A stretch of 64,000 bases of DNA from Myroides phaeus (GTDB lineage: Bacteria > Bacteroidota > Bacteroidia > Flavobacteriales > Flavobacteriaceae): assembly GCF_009799805.1 (NCBI RefSeq), contig NZ_CP047050.1, forward strand, positions 2,928,001 to 2,992,000. Reading direction: 5' to 3'. The notes under the pieces are model-generated. The model was not told the DNA's origin. It was given only the letters and a program-made list of their open reading frames with translations, and ran no database searches. The translations under genes were made by a program, and so were the position numbers. Position 1 is the stretch's first letter; each line of letters begins with the position of its first letter. This document shows positions 32,289 through 43,192 of the stretch, in pieces.

Positions 32289-35200
32289 TTATTTCACTTC
32301 TAATACAATATTCATAAATGTTTTTCCTGTTACAACTCCATCACCTTTTACTTTATAAACCAATACTCCTTCTTCACTTAATGATACTATTTCGAATACA
32401 GTAGTATCATAATAAGTAATATGGTAATTTAATTCATTAGCAGGCAATACAGGTAATTTCCCATCTATTCCAACACTTGAATACATTGGTGCTGAGAATT
32501 GTCTAAAATAATCAGCATAGATATCTTTAGTTATTGTCTCATTTGCTTTTACCTCTAATGCAATTGATGGCATATAGAAAAATTTAGGCATTGCAGCTTT
32601 TAATTCCTGAAATGATGCACCACCATTTCCATCTGCTACTAATACAGTACCTTGATTTTTATTTACTGAACTAATTTTAGTTTCATGTACCTCTCTGTTT
32701 CCGATATGTTTTTCTTTTACCCCTCCGTCTGCTATTTTAATTGACGCTGGATCGACTAATGCATAAATTCCATGATCAACTTCTATAGAATTATCAGATG
32801 ATGTTAATGCTTTACCATAATCTTTTGGTATCCCATATTCTGCACCTCCTTTTCCGTCGGCTATTAAGAAAGAACCTTTTTTGAATTTACCAGAAGAAAT
32901 CTTATCGTATGTAACAGCTTTTTCACCAATAAAACCAGAAGTAATTCCCAGCGGTGCTAGTTGTATTGACAAAGGAGAAAGTAAAACAAATTGATTACTT
33001 TCCATTTCTCCATACTGTAAAGGATGTCCAAGGGTTAATTTTTTTCCTCTTGTAAAAGCCGCAGCTCCTTTTCCATCAGCTCTTAGTACCCCCAAAGTAT
33101 CATTAGAAGCACTACGAATCTTTTCAGGATTTATTGTTCTATATGCAATCTTATCATTTACTATAGCACCATCAGCAATCTTATCTGTTGTAATTCCCCC
33201 ATCTCTAACATCAATAGAAGCGGCGTTTAACAAAGCGTGATCTCCGTCTGTTACTTCAATAGCACCTGGTCCAGACAATTCGGCTCCACCTAACTCTAAC
33301 ATCGAATTAATATCTTTAAAAGCAGTAGCCCCATTTCCATCAGACACTAAAAAATGATTTTCTGGCTTACCTACAGAATTAATTTTATCTGGTGTAACTG
33401 ATTTTCCAGCTAAGTGTTTTGTTTGTACTCCGCCATCTGCAATATCAAGTTTCATTGGCTTCAATACCGCCTTATCACCATTCTCAATTTTAATAGAGTT
33501 TTCCGTACTTGTAACTGCTTCTCCGTTATCAAACACCAACTCATCCATTCCCTTATAGCTTACAGTTCCATCACCTTTGGCAGTAAGTACCGTATTTTCA
33601 ACAGCATTACTATCTCCTACTTTAGAACTAATTTTCTCTTTTGTAACAGAATTATTTTGCAAATGGTTTGTTGCCACTCCTTCTGTAGCAATCTTAATTT
33701 CCGTTTCTTTTATTAAAGCTTTATTACCAGAAGCAACTTCAATAGAACCATCTGCTTTCAAATCTTGACCGTGATTTACAACAAGAGTACCCAAACTTTT
33801 ATAAACTGCACCACCTTTTCCATCTGCACTTAACACAGCATCTGTAGCCGCGTTACCAGTTGGTAAAACAGTACTTACCTTATCTACTGTTACGGCTCCT
33901 GCAGCAAGTTTTGTATTTGTAACTGCTCCATTCGCTAACTTAGATTCTAATACAGCACTTTCACCAATTTTTGCACTTGTAACAGCTGCATTTCCAAGTT
34001 TATCTGTAGTAATTGCATTTGTTACAACCTTACTCGTTGAAACAGCATTATCAGCTAATTTTCCATTTGTAACCGCATTTCCTGCCAATAAGTCTGTTGT
34101 TATTCCTTCTTTTTTAACTTGAATATTTACTGCGCTATTAACAGCTTTTTTACCCGTTGTATTGTCAACAAACTCTAAAGCATTTCCTACTACTAAATCT
34201 TCAGCATTGTTATCTACAACTGCTTTAATTGCCTTGTATTCAACTGTTCCGTCTGCATTAGAAACAGGAACCAAATTTGCTGTTTTAGGTGCTCCTAATT
34301 TAGTTGCATCTACTTGTTGACCAACAATGTGTTTTCCTAAAATAGAACTCTCATTAATTGCTAAATCAACATTTGTCAATACAGCCCCGTTGCCACTTGT
34401 AACTTTAATAGTAGTGTCTTTACTTCCCAAATCACCTTTAGTGATTACTTCACTTACAGCTTTGTACGCTACATTTCCACTACCATCTGCAGTTAATACA
34501 GTATTAGCAGCTTCATTTGTAGTTGCACCTTTCTTAGAGCTAATCTTAGCTGCAGTAACTGCCTTATCAGCTAATTGAGTCGTTTTTACTGCACTTGCTG
34601 CAATATGCTTATTCTCAATTCCACCATCTGCAACTTGAATACTTACATCATTTAATACCGATTGACCAGCGTTTGTGACTTTAATTGAAGCATCAGAACC
34701 TAATGTTTTTGCATTTGTATTTAATGGTAAATATTGTGCTTCTCCGTCTCCTAAAGAGGTTAGTACCGTACCCTTCAGAGATGTTTCACTATTCATCTTT
34801 GTAGCAGTAATATTCTTATCAGCTATTTTTGCATTTGTAATACCTCCATTTCTAACACCAATACTCACATCTTTTAAAACAGCATTTGCACCACCAGTAA
34901 TTTCAATAGCTCCATTTGCTGTTTCAGACAAGTTCTTTCCATCTACATTTATCAGGTTATTTATTGCTGTAAACTTCGCTCCTCCATTTCCATCAGCTAT
35001 CAATACGTGATTGATAGTCTCACTTTCAGAAGAAATTTTACTTGCTGTTACTGCCTTATTTTTTAAGTGTTCTGTTTGAACTCCTTCTGTTTTAATATCT
35101 ATAGAAGCGGCTTTCAATAAAGCTTTTTCACCGGTTTTAACTTCAATTGCTCCATTTCCAGATAATGCTTCTCCTTGGTTGAAAACTAATTCATCCATTC

Positions 35201-38200
35201 CCTTGTAAGCAACTTTATCTCCAGCTGTCACAGTTAGCACTGTATTTTCAGCAGCTCCTTCTGGATTAATCTTAGCAGTTGTAACCGTATTATCAGCTAA
35301 TTGAGCTGTTTTTACCGCACCTACTTTGATGTGTTCATTGCCTACACCTTGATTTGTAATCTTAATTTCGGTTGCTTTTAATAAAGCTTTATTATCTGCT
35401 GTAACCGAAATAGAACCATCAGCTGTTAAGTTTTCACCTTGATCGAATACTAATTCACCTACTCCTTTATAAGCAACATTTCCGCTACCATCTGCAGTTA
35501 ACACAGTATTTGCAGCAGCTCCTTCTGAGCTAATCTTAGCAGTTGTAACAGCTTTATCAGCTAATTTAGTATTAGTGATTCCTTGATCTTTGACATCAAT
35601 TGAAGTTAAAGCAAGAACCGCATTTTTACCTTCTGTTCCATTAATAAATTCTAATGACGAACCAACTGACATATCAACTCCTCCAGCTTGGACTGCTTCT
35701 TTTACAACATAATCAAAACCTCCGTTACCATCAGTTACAAGTAATCTATCAACAGGTTGGTTTTCAGATGTCAATTTACTTTTAGTAATTGAATTTTCAT
35801 TGATTTTAAGATTTATGTCTTGAAGAACTACACCTTTTCCATCTTGTCCATCTCCAAAACCGATGATTCCATCTGTCGTTATATCGTGAGCTTCCGTTTG
35901 CTCTGCTGCTACTGTAGAATAAACAAAGCCACCATTTCCATCTGTTACTAAGATTTTACCTTCTCCTTCTTCTGACCCTAATTTTTCAATAGTAACATTT
36001 TTACCTTCTATTTTATCCGTGGTAACTGCACCATCAGCTATTTTATCAGTGATAACTGCATCCTTAGCTAATTTCGCAGAGGTAATAGATGTATCAGCTA
36101 AGCCTAACTTTACGTTAGAAAGCACTGTACCTGTACCATTTTCAACAGTAACAACATCATCTGTCGTAATATTTCCTTTACCTGTGATACTTGCAGAAGT
36201 AATAGGCAGATAATTAACTTTACCTGCTCCATCTGCAGTAGCAACAGTTCCTACTGTAGCGCCAGTTGATTTAAGTTTAGATGCTTCAATTGAGTTATCC
36301 TTTACACTTAAATTAACATCGCCTAATGTTTTATTTTTTCCATTATCAACCGTTATAATCGCATCTCCTGACAAGTTCCCTTTTGAAGCAATAACATCTG
36401 TTGTAATCTGCTTGTAAGTAACATTTCCTTCCGCATCACTAATTGCCACGCGATTATCAGCACCTTCTACTATTCCTCCAAACAGTTTTGCATTAGTAAT
36501 AGCCTTATCAGATACTTTATCAGCTGTAACTGCACTAGTTGCAATTTTTGATTCTTCAACACTTCCTGCAGCTAAATGAGTATTTTTAACCCCACCTGTT
36601 TTTAAACTTAACGCTGTTTTCTTATCGTCAGCTCCAAACAAAACATTTTCTCCTCCATCAACTTCTATACTTTCATTTCCTACTATATCCCCTTTCATCG
36701 AAGATTTCACAGCATTTGAAACAGGCTGAAAAGCAACACCACCACTACCATCTGCAGTTAAAATATCACCTCCTGCAAAATTGCTATTAGTTGTTGCATC
36801 TATATCCTTAGAGCTAATTAAATCAGTAGTTACTGCTTTAAAATCAATATGCTTTGTTTGAATTCCTCTATCATTTACTTTAAGAGTTATATCTTTTCCT
36901 AAGATTGCTTTTTGAGTTTCACTACTTACCGATATTGAATTATCTGCCTTTAAAGAACCTGTTTCTTGAAGTTCCCCAAATGATTTATACGCTACATTAC
37001 CTTGCCCATCTGCTGTAAGAACTGTCTTATCGGCAGCAATACCAGAGCCAATCTTATCTGTAGTAACAGCATTATCACCAATAAACTCGTTAGTGACACC
37101 TTTATCAGCTAAAGAAATATTCACCGGTTGTAAAGTTGCCTTATTATCTACCTGATCTATAACAATAGGACCTGTAGTAGAAAGTTTTACTGACTTTTCG
37201 TTAAAGATTGTGTCAACTCCTTTGTAATACGTTCCTCCCTGTCCATCAGCAGTTAACACTTGATTTTCAGCAGCCGTTTTTCCAGAAACTACAGAACTAA
37301 TTTTATCAGTAGTAACAGCCTTATCAACCAATTTTGCAGTGGTAATAGATGTATCAGCTAAACCTAACTCTACATCAGAAAGTACTTTCCCTGTACCATT
37401 TACAACAGTAACAACATTATCTGTTGTAATATTTCCTGCTCCAGTAACCATATCACTTGTTACTGCTCTATAAGTTACAGTACCTGCCGCATCAGTCGTT
37501 GCTACAAGATTAGCAGTTCCAGTTGGGCCAACTAATTTAGTAGCTGTAACAGTTTTATCAGTAATACCTAATGTAACATCAGCAAGTACTTTGTTAGCAC
37601 CTTCACTAACACTAACAATACCATCTGTTTTGATTTCTCCAGCTGTAGTAATCATATCTCCCGTAATTGCTTGATATGCTACTTTATCACCATCAACAAC
37701 TGTTAGAACAGTATTTTTATTAGCCCCTTCAGCATTTAGCTGTTTTGTTGTAACCGCTTTATCTGCCAATTTTTCTGTGCTAATTCCTTTATCTGTAATT
37801 GCTAAATAGATATCTTTTAAAACAGCTCTATCTCCATTAGTTTCACCTGTAGCCTCCGTCTTTCCAGATACGCTAATAATTCCGTCTGATTGTAAATTAC
37901 CAGCTTTCGGTGCAATTATATTTTCAATTGGAGAATAAGTTACATTTCCATTTCCATCTGCTGTAAGCACCTCTCCTCTTTTAGCATTTCCTGTAACTAC
38001 TGTAGAACTAATTTTGTCTGTAGTAACTGATTTGTTACCAATATATTCATTTGTTATTCCTCCTTTTTCTAAGGAAACAGTAATCGGTTGTAAAGTTGCT
38101 TTATTATCTTCATTACTAACCTTGATAGGTCCCGTTGTTGAAAGTTTTTCAGCAGTAGAAATCATATCACTGGTAAGAGCTTGATAAGTAACATTTCCAT

Positions 38201-40652
38201 TACCATCTGCGGTAAGAACAGTGTTTCTTTCTGCCTCTTTAGAATCTATTTTATCTTTTGTTACACTTTTAACAGCAAGGTGTTCATTCTTAACTCCCCC
38301 TGTTTTCAAGCTCAACTTAGCATCTTTGGATGCCTGACCAAAAAGAACATCTTTACCTCCTTCAACAGCAATACTTTCACTCTCTACAATATCACCTTTA
38401 GCTACTCTACTAACAACCGTTTCTGCACTTTCAAACTTAGCCATTGGGTTATCTATTCCTCCTTCAGAAACTAATATTGCTCCATTTACTGCTCCTATAG
38501 CACTAATTTTGTCCTGAGTAACAGCTCTACTTGCGATATGTTCGTTCTTTATTCCTCCTGTATCAACTTTAATAGAAAGTTCTGACAACAAAGCCTTACT
38601 TGCTACACCTTCTACTTTTAAAGAAGCATCTGTTTTAAGCCCTTTTCCTTGATTAGCAACAGTCGCGTAAATACTATTCTGAACTGTTTCATTACCTAAA
38701 ATAGTTGTTATATTATCAATAACATCAGTAGGAATATCAATAGTTGAAATAACTCCTTGTTCGTCTGTATACGTATATTTTCCATCAACGCCTTTAACAA
38801 GCGTAGTAACAATATTTAATTCAGATAACTTAATGTTTACTTTGTGTTTATCTGTATCTTCTAATGAAAATTCGCTATTCTTATTTAATTCGCCTCCTAT
38901 TTTAGTTACAGCAAATGCCTTGTTTTTAGTATTCTCATCTGCTATTTTAGCATAGTAAAACTCTCCCTTATCATCAACCATTAATACTTTTCCTGCATCA
39001 GCAGTTGTTGCAATCAATTTATCTTTTGTAATACTCTTATCTTTTACAGATAAAATCACATTATTTAGTACAGCATTATCCCCTCCAGACACCTCAATAA
39101 TATTACTATTACTCGATAGTTTTCTACCTTGAGAAGCAACAGTAGTATAAATATTTTCTTGTACCGTTTTATCACCTAAGATTGTTTGGATATTATTAAC
39201 AACATCTGTTACAACTTGAATCTTATACGAAGCCTTTGCTTCATTATAATAAGTATAATTCCCTTTGCTATCATTACTAATATATGTGTCTATATTAATA
39301 TCACTTAAAGGCACTGGGAACGAATCATCTTCCGAGTCCGTTATCGTTAAATTATCACCGTCAACAACAAAAGTGCTGATTACTGTATTTTTACCATCTA
39401 AAATGGCATAGTGTAATTTCCCATCTTCATTAACAACTAATGCTTTTCCAGCATCAGCTACAGTAGCAATTAACTTGTCTTTGGTAATGCTGTGATCTGT
39501 TACAGATAAAGTTATTTCTGATAATACAGCTTTATCTCCATTTGTAACTGCTATAATACTATCTGTATTAATCTTCTGACCTTTAGTAGCAATAGTATTA
39601 TATATACTATCTTGTACTTCCGTTACCTTTAAAATAGTATCAATATTTTTTATAACTGAGTTTGGAATATCAATAATAACAACAGTCCCTTTTTCATCAA
39701 CATATTCAAATTTGCCTTCACCAATATCCTTTAATGTTGAAACAATATTTAATTCAGATAAAGCGATATCGATTCTATCACCATCCGAATCTGTTATAAA
39801 TAAAACACTTGAGGCATCTAATTTTCCATCTTTACTTTCAACAGCAATACTCTCATTTTTAGCATTCTCTTGTAAAATTACTGCATAGTAAACATCTCCA
39901 TCCTTATCAACCATCAACACTTTACCTACATCAGCTTTATCAGCTTTTAATTTAGAAGGTGTAATTGATTTATCCTTTACACTTAACTTCACATCGTTAA
40001 GTACAGCTCTTTCTCCTTTTTCAACATTAATAATACTATCGCCTTCCAAATGTCTTGCGTTTGCTTTTATTTGAAGAAGGATTTCTGCAATAACTTTTGG
40101 GTCATTAACAATTGTGTGAATATTATCTATTACTTCAAAAGGGATATCAATTTTTGTAACTCTATTTGTTTCATCTGTATAGGTAAAAATACCTTTTTCG
40201 CCATCTTCCAACGTAGATACAATGTTTATATCTTTTAAGGGAACCTCAACAGTTTGATCCTTAGAATCTTTTACAAATAATGTTTTCTTAACAAGATTGA
40301 CTGCCATTTCCTTGTTGTGTGTGTCAAAGCCTTCCAGGTTTTTCACGTCTTCTGAATTGATTAGACGTACCCATTGACCACCCATCCAATAATAGTAACC
40401 TGCTGGTAAAGTACCTTTCGTACCAAGGTTATAGACCAACAAACTTTCTGCTGCTTTTCCACCAGCAAATGAGGCACTACTTTTTAGATCAGTTAAATTA
40501 ATCCTTGGGATTAACAAACCTCTATCTGCATCTGAAGTTGCAGCAATATCTAACATTGAAGAAGCAGCCGGTCTTTCTATTCCGATACCTACCTGCCCAA
40601 ATGTATAGCCTGATAAAAGTAATGCAGATAATAATGTGATTTTTCTGTTCAT
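32289..40652 (-). CDS. Giant secreted repeat protein (2,787 residues)
   Basis: Signal peptide 1-19 (LLSALLLSGYTFGQ), then VGIGIERPAASSMLDIAAT, GLLIPRINLTDL and LPAGYYYWMGGQWVRL, a start shared by many large secreted Flavobacteria proteins. About 27 repeats follow. Each has an acidic SI-V..G..AVL..V strand pair, a GITT-KIA..AVT--KI segment like phage tail-fibre repeats, and a VLTADGNGNVTY-like hairpin. The first four units are longer (~150 residues, with an SELNIVSTL segment); the rest are ~70-95. The last ~100 residues (from PKFFYMPSIALEVKAN) form a separate conserved end domain ending FMNIVLEVK. Likely a long fibrous surface adhesin or matrix protein; function inferred. It lies between two lectin-like paralogues. 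Confidence 0.85.
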   Translation of the reverse strand: MNRKITLLSALLLSGYTFGQVGIGIERPAASSMLDIAATSDADRGLLIPRINLTDLKSSASFAGGKAAESLLVYNLGTKGTLPAGYYYWMGGQWVRLINSEDVKNLEGFDTHNKEMAVNLVKKTLFVKDSKDQTVEVPLKDINIVSTLEDGEKGIFTYTDETNRVTKIDIPFEVIDNIHTIVNDPKVIAEILLQIKANARHLEGDSIINVEKGERAVLNDVKLSVKDKSITPSKLKADKADVGKVLMVDKDGDVYYAVILQENAKNESIAVESKDGKLDASSVLFITDSDGDRIDIALSELNIVSTLKDIGEGKFEYVDEKGTVVIIDIPNSVIKNIDTILKVTEVQDSIYNTIATKGQKINTDSIIAVTNGDKAVLSEITLSVTDHSITKDKLIATVADAGKALVVNEDGKLHYAILDGKNTVISTFVVDGDNLTITDSEDDSFPVPLSDINIDTYISNDSKGNYTYYNEAKASYKIQVVTDVVNNIQTILGDKTVQENIYTTVASQGRKLSSNSNIIEVSGGDNAVLNNVILSVKDKSITKDKLIATTADAGKVLMVDDKGEFYYAKIADENTKNKAFAVTKIGGELNKNSEFSLEDTDKHKVNIKLSELNIVTTLVKGVDGKYTYTDEQGVISTIDIPTDVIDNITTILGNETVQNSIYATVANQGKGLKTDASLKVEGVASKALLSELSIKVDTGGIKNEHIASRAVTQDKISAIGAVNGAILVSEGGIDNPMAKFESAETVVSRVAKGDIVESESIAVEGGKDVLFGQASKDAKLSLKTGGVKNEHLAVKSVTKDKIDSKEAERNTVLTADGNGNVTYQALTSDMISTAEKLSTTGPIKVSNEDNKATLQPITVSLEKGGITNEYIGNKSVTTDKISSTVVTGNAKRGEVLTADGNGNVTYSPIENIIAPKAGNLQSDGIISVSGKTEATGETNGDRAVLKDIYLAITDKGISTEKLADKAVTTKQLNAEGANKNTVLTVVDGDKVAYQAITGDMITTAGEIKTDGIVSVSEGANKVLADVTLGITDKTVTATKLVGPTGTANLVATTDAAGTVTYRAVTSDMVTGAGNITTDNVVTVVNGTGKVLSDVELGLADTSITTAKLVDKAVTTDKISSVVSGKTAAENQVLTADGQGGTYYKGVDTIFNEKSVKLSTTGPIVIDQVDNKATLQPVNISLADKGVTNEFIGDNAVTTDKIGSGIAADKTVLTADGQGNVAYKSFGELQETGSLKADNSISVSSETQKAILGKDITLKVNDRGIQTKHIDFKAVTTDLISSKDIDATTNSNFAGGDILTADGSGGVAFQPVSNAVKSSMKGDIVGNESIEVDGGENVLFGADDKKTALSLKTGGVKNTHLAAGSVEESKIATSAVTADKVSDKAITNAKLFGGIVEGADNRVAISDAEGNVTYKQITTDVIASKGNLSGDAIITVDNGKNKTLGDVNLSVKDNSIEASKLKSTGATVGTVATADGAGKVNYLPITSASITGKGNITTDDVVTVENGTGTVLSNVKLGLADTSITSAKLAKDAVITDKIADGAVTTDKIEGKNVTIEKLGSEEGEGKILVTDGNGGFVYSTVAAEQTEAHDITTDGIIGFGDGQDGKGVVLQDINLKINENSITKSKLTSENQPVDRLLVTDGNGGFDYVVKEAVQAGGVDMSVGSSLEFINGTEGKNAVLALTSIDVKDQGITNTKLADKAVTTAKISSEGAAANTVLTADGSGNVAYKGVGELVFDQGENLTADGSISVTADNKALLKATEIKITNQGVGNEHIKVGAVKTAQLADNTVTTAKINPEGAAENTVLTVTAGDKVAYKGMDELVFNQGEALSGNGAIEVKTGEKALLKAASIDIKTEGVQTEHLKNKAVTASKISSESETINHVLIADGNGGAKFTAINNLINVDGKNLSETANGAIEITGGANAVLKDVSIGVRNGGITNAKIADKNITATKMNSETSLKGTVLTSLGDGEAQYLPLNTNAKTLGSDASIKVTNAGQSVLNDVSIQVADGGIENKHIAASAVKTTQLADKAVTAAKISSKKGATTNEAANTVLTADGSGNVAYKAVSEVITKGDLGSKDTTIKVTSGNGAVLTNVDLAINESSILGKHIVGQQVDATKLGAPKTANLVPVSNADGTVEYKAIKAVVDNNAEDLVVGNALEFVDNTTGKKAVNSAVNIQVKKEGITTDLLAGNAVTNGKLADNAVSTSKVVTNAITTDKLGNAAVTSAKIGESAVLESKLANGAVTNTKLAAGAVTVDKVSTVLPTGNAATDAVLSADGKGGAVYKSLGTLVVNHGQDLKADGSIEVASGNKALIKETEIKIATEGVATNHLQNNSVTKEKISSKVGDSNAVENTVLTAKGDGTVSYKGMDELVFDNGEAVTSTENSIKIENGDKAVLKPMKLDIADGGVQTKHLAGKSVTPDKINSVGKPENHFLVSDGNGATAFKDINSMLELGGAELSGPGAIEVTDGDHALLNAASIDVRDGGITTDKIADGAIVNDKIAYRTINPEKIRSASNDTLGVLRADGKGAAAFTRGKKLTLGHPLQYGEMESNQFVLLSPLSIQLAPLGITSGFIGEKAVTYDKISSGKFKKGSFLIADGKGGAEYGIPKDYGKALTSSDNSIEVDHGIYALVDPASIKIADGGVKEKHIGNREVHETKISSVNKNQGTVLVADGNGGASFQELKAAMPKFFYMPSIALEVKANETITKDIYADYFRQFSAPMYSSVGIDGKLPVLPANELNYHITYYDTTVFEIVSLSEEGVLVYKVKGDGVVTGKTFMNIVLEVK
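32584..39914 (-). repeat. About 27 tandem protein repeats within the giant gene
   Basis: Counted by eye from the recurring hairpin (VLTADGxGNVxYK and variants such as LVTDGNGGFVY and VLMVDKDGDVYY), from near residue 245 to near residue 2,690. Several units are close to identical at this motif, and repeated DNA is visible as recurring sense-complement strings such as CCATCTGCAGTTA. The count is approximate. Confidence 0.75.
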
Positions 40653-40778
40653 AATATTTTATTTAGAGGTTTTTTTCATTTCCCAATACCGTTTTGAAGT
40701 AATGTTTTTGAAAAAAGATTTTTGATTTTGATTTGAATAATTATTACAAAACAATACAACTTGTTTTGTGTTTATGTA

Positions 40779-42332
40779 CTAATAATTTTTAGTACGTAAA
40801 TTTGGATTTACATAAACTGAACATTCTGTAGGAGTTAACGTAATAATTGCAGGATTTGACCTATACATTTCCTCTCCGTACGGCTCACCTTGCCCTCCGG
40901 TTATCCCCTTCATAGAGTATCTAACTTTTGCTCCATTTTTACTAAAATTATCTTTAGGTTGAAAACTAATAAGCATTGTTCTCGGATTATAACTCCACAA
41001 TCCATTTTCATCAGAATAATGATGTCCATCACTCGATTCACCACCTTCTATTGGATAAAAAACAAATGAATTAGGATCTATAAGGTCACTTCCTGCTTTT
41101 GGATCTGAAATATGTCCACCATAAGCATAATCTCTTTCGAAAGGATAAAACTGAGACATAGTTGTTGTACAAACGTCAAAATCTTTATCTGTAGCAACTG
41201 CTGCATAAGGAACAGAAATCAATAAGTTACGAATCATATGAACATCCGTTCTCCCTCCTGTAATACCTGCGAAACCAACTTTCAATCGCTCTGGCACTGA
41301 TGAATCTAATTCAAACTTCACATCTGGACCGGCTACATTCTGCAATTTTGCATCTGTTTCAAAATCACTATATTTTCCTTCTGCATTTTCATAATAAGTA
41401 ATCTTCGTTTTATAGTGATAGCTATCAATTACAGTTGACAACTGATTTCCGTGTTGAATTTTTACACTTATATTAAATCCTCCTTCTTTATGAGGAATTA
41501 AACTAATAAAAGCTTTCCTAAACTTATCATCACTTTCATTATCCCCAACACCTCCATTTCGCAAGCTAAAAGAAGTATCTTTTGAAAAACTCGGACCAAA
41601 ATTATAAGTACCATCATCATTTAATTCTCCACTACCATCTGTTTGGGTATCAGTTTTTAAAGTACTTACTGTTTTTAATACCGGATATCCACGATACCCC
41701 AACATAGCATCTCTGCCAGGTAATTTATATTCAGCTCCTCTTAAAGTAATATGACTTGGACCAGGTATATCTGATTTGGGTGATTTCCATTTATGTCCCT
41801 TAATTCCATTTATTCTTAGCTCATTACCAAAAACTTGATTTTTATAATTCCCTGACATATTTAATCCAACACCTAAATATGCTCCAGGTAAACCCTTTCG
41901 TCTATACTGTTTTTGAGCAGTCTCTGATGATCTATTAAATACATACCCCATAGAACGAGCCCCTGCTCCCATAAACATATCTTCATCCGGAATAGAACCA
42001 TCGTATAAAAAAACAATGAAACCATCTGTACCATTAGGATCACTACCTCCATATACATTAAATTCAAAACTAATTTCTATACCATTACTTGAAGTAAAAG
42101 ACATATCCTTCATTAAAATAGCACCAAATTGTCTTGATTTATTTGGGGTTAAAAACAATCCTTCAGTTGTAAAAGTTGCATTATTTGCCCCTTGTGGTAA
42201 ATAAAGCCCCTGAGGCACATCAGTACCATCTTGAAGGGTTAAGAAAAAAGGAAAACTAACATTCGTATTTTGTGCCCATACATTTGATAAAGACACTAAA
42301 AAAACTATAATTATTGTTTTTATTTTATTCAT
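40779..42332 (-). CDS. Secreted lectin-like protein, paralogue 1
   Basis: 517 residues, the same length as the paralogue at 30324-31877. Signal peptide ~1-20 (TIIIVFLVSLSNVWAQ). The lectin-like part has SSNGIEISFEFNVYGG, GTDGFIVFLYDGS, ARSMGYVFN, YLGVGLNMSGNYKNQ and LKVGFAGITGGRTDVHMIRN. The C-terminal part repeats the DPNSFVFYPIEGG, GLWSYNP and FQPKDNFS pattern and ends CSVYVNPNLRTKNY. It stops 126 bp before the giant gene with no terminator between, so the two are probably co-transcribed. A role as partner or glycan-binding tip of the giant fibre is my inference. Confidence 0.75.
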   Translation of the reverse strand: MNKIKTIIIVFLVSLSNVWAQNTNVSFPFFLTLQDGTDVPQGLYLPQGANNATFTTEGLFLTPNKSRQFGAILMKDMSFTSSNGIEISFEFNVYGGSDPNGTDGFIVFLYDGSIPDEDMFMGAGARSMGYVFNRSSETAQKQYRRKGLPGAYLGVGLNMSGNYKNQVFGNELRINGIKGHKWKSPKSDIPGPSHITLRGAEYKLPGRDAMLGYRGYPVLKTVSTLKTDTQTDGSGELNDDGTYNFGPSFSKDTSFSLRNGGVGDNESDDKFRKAFISLIPHKEGGFNISVKIQHGNQLSTVIDSYHYKTKITYYENAEGKYSDFETDAKLQNVAGPDVKFELDSSVPERLKVGFAGITGGRTDVHMIRNLLISVPYAAVATDKDFDVCTTTMSQFYPFERDYAYGGHISDPKAGSDLIDPNSFVFYPIEGGESSDGHHYSDENGLWSYNPRTMLISFQPKDNFSKNGAKVRYSMKGITGGQGEPYGEEMYRSNPAIITLTPTECSVYVNPNLRTKNY

Positions 42333-43158
42333 GATCTAAGGTAAATATTAACACTATACAAGCGAAATCTCACAACAATTACCACTAATACAGATTAATT
42401 AAAATTAACATTAATAAAGCAAACAAACCAATATTATATACAATATATTATATTTTAATTAAAATATACAAAATATAAATTAACAACCAGATTGTAAATT
42501 TTACAATTAACAGAACTATTCCCCCTGAAAACAATCATCATACCAAAAAACAAAATATTTTATTCTTAACAGTTTTTTAATAAAAAAAATATAAAATACA
42601 ACTATAGCCAACTCCTTTTAAAAAAGTGTAAAAACACCAAAAAAAAGAAGTACAACATCTAAATATTCCCATTTTATAACCGACTAAATAAAAAGAAATC
42701 TTTATTTAAAATGTAAAAAAAAATAAAAATCAAATAATTACTCAAATAAAGTGTACATAATTAAATGATCAAAAAACCTTTAAAAAGTTCCATTTACTAT
42801 TGATTTATACAACTTTTTAAATTTTCAAAAAAATTACAATAATTCACTTTTTTTAAGTTTAACCATTGGCTTGAAAAAAACAATACATCTATATAATTCT
42901 ACTCATAGAACCGCAAAAGATATTCGAGAATTTTGTAATAGAAGCGAATTATATTTTAAAAGTCTTTAAAAAAGACTGTGATAACTCAATTTTCACATCC
43001 TTAACAAAAAGGATATAATTAAATCAAATAACACACTATGTAAACAATTACCAATATTTACACATTTATACTTTAAAAAAGCACTTAATACACAACTAAA
43101 ACACTTCTATTTTCTTTTTTGTTAAAAACAGCGAACTATATGTTTTATTGAGTAATCA
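42333..43158. other. Very A+T-rich gap upstream of the lectin-giant cassette
   Basis: Over 800 bp without a supported gene. A 32-codon plus frame ending near 42969 lacks an ATG. Long gaps of this composition upstream of surface-protein genes can carry regulatory sites; I see no defined motif except a short AGTCTTT/AAAGACT inverted repeat near 42961. Confidence 0.5.
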
Positions 43159-43192
43159 TTTGATTTAAGAAGATTTATTTAGCATATATTTG
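43159..43192 (+). promoter_or_regulatory. Promoter of the 84-residue gene
   Basis: TTTG (43159-43162), 22 bp, TATATTTG (43185-43192): a full Flavobacteria consensus promoter 51 bp before the ATG. Confidence 0.7.

Noticed and set aside
34327..36213. Several plus-strand frames of 60-110 codons opposite the giant gene
   Set aside because: They mirror the repeats of the true minus-strand gene and lack gene features.
32289..40652. Giant gene as a phage tail fibre or prophage part
   Set aside because: It has a signal peptide and no phage genes nearby; the tail-fibre-like motif reflects fibrous repeats.
42880..42969. Open frame of ~32 codons in the A+T-rich gap (KKTIHLYNSTHRTAKDIREF)
   Set aside because: No ATG, short, and no known similarity; chance cannot be excluded.
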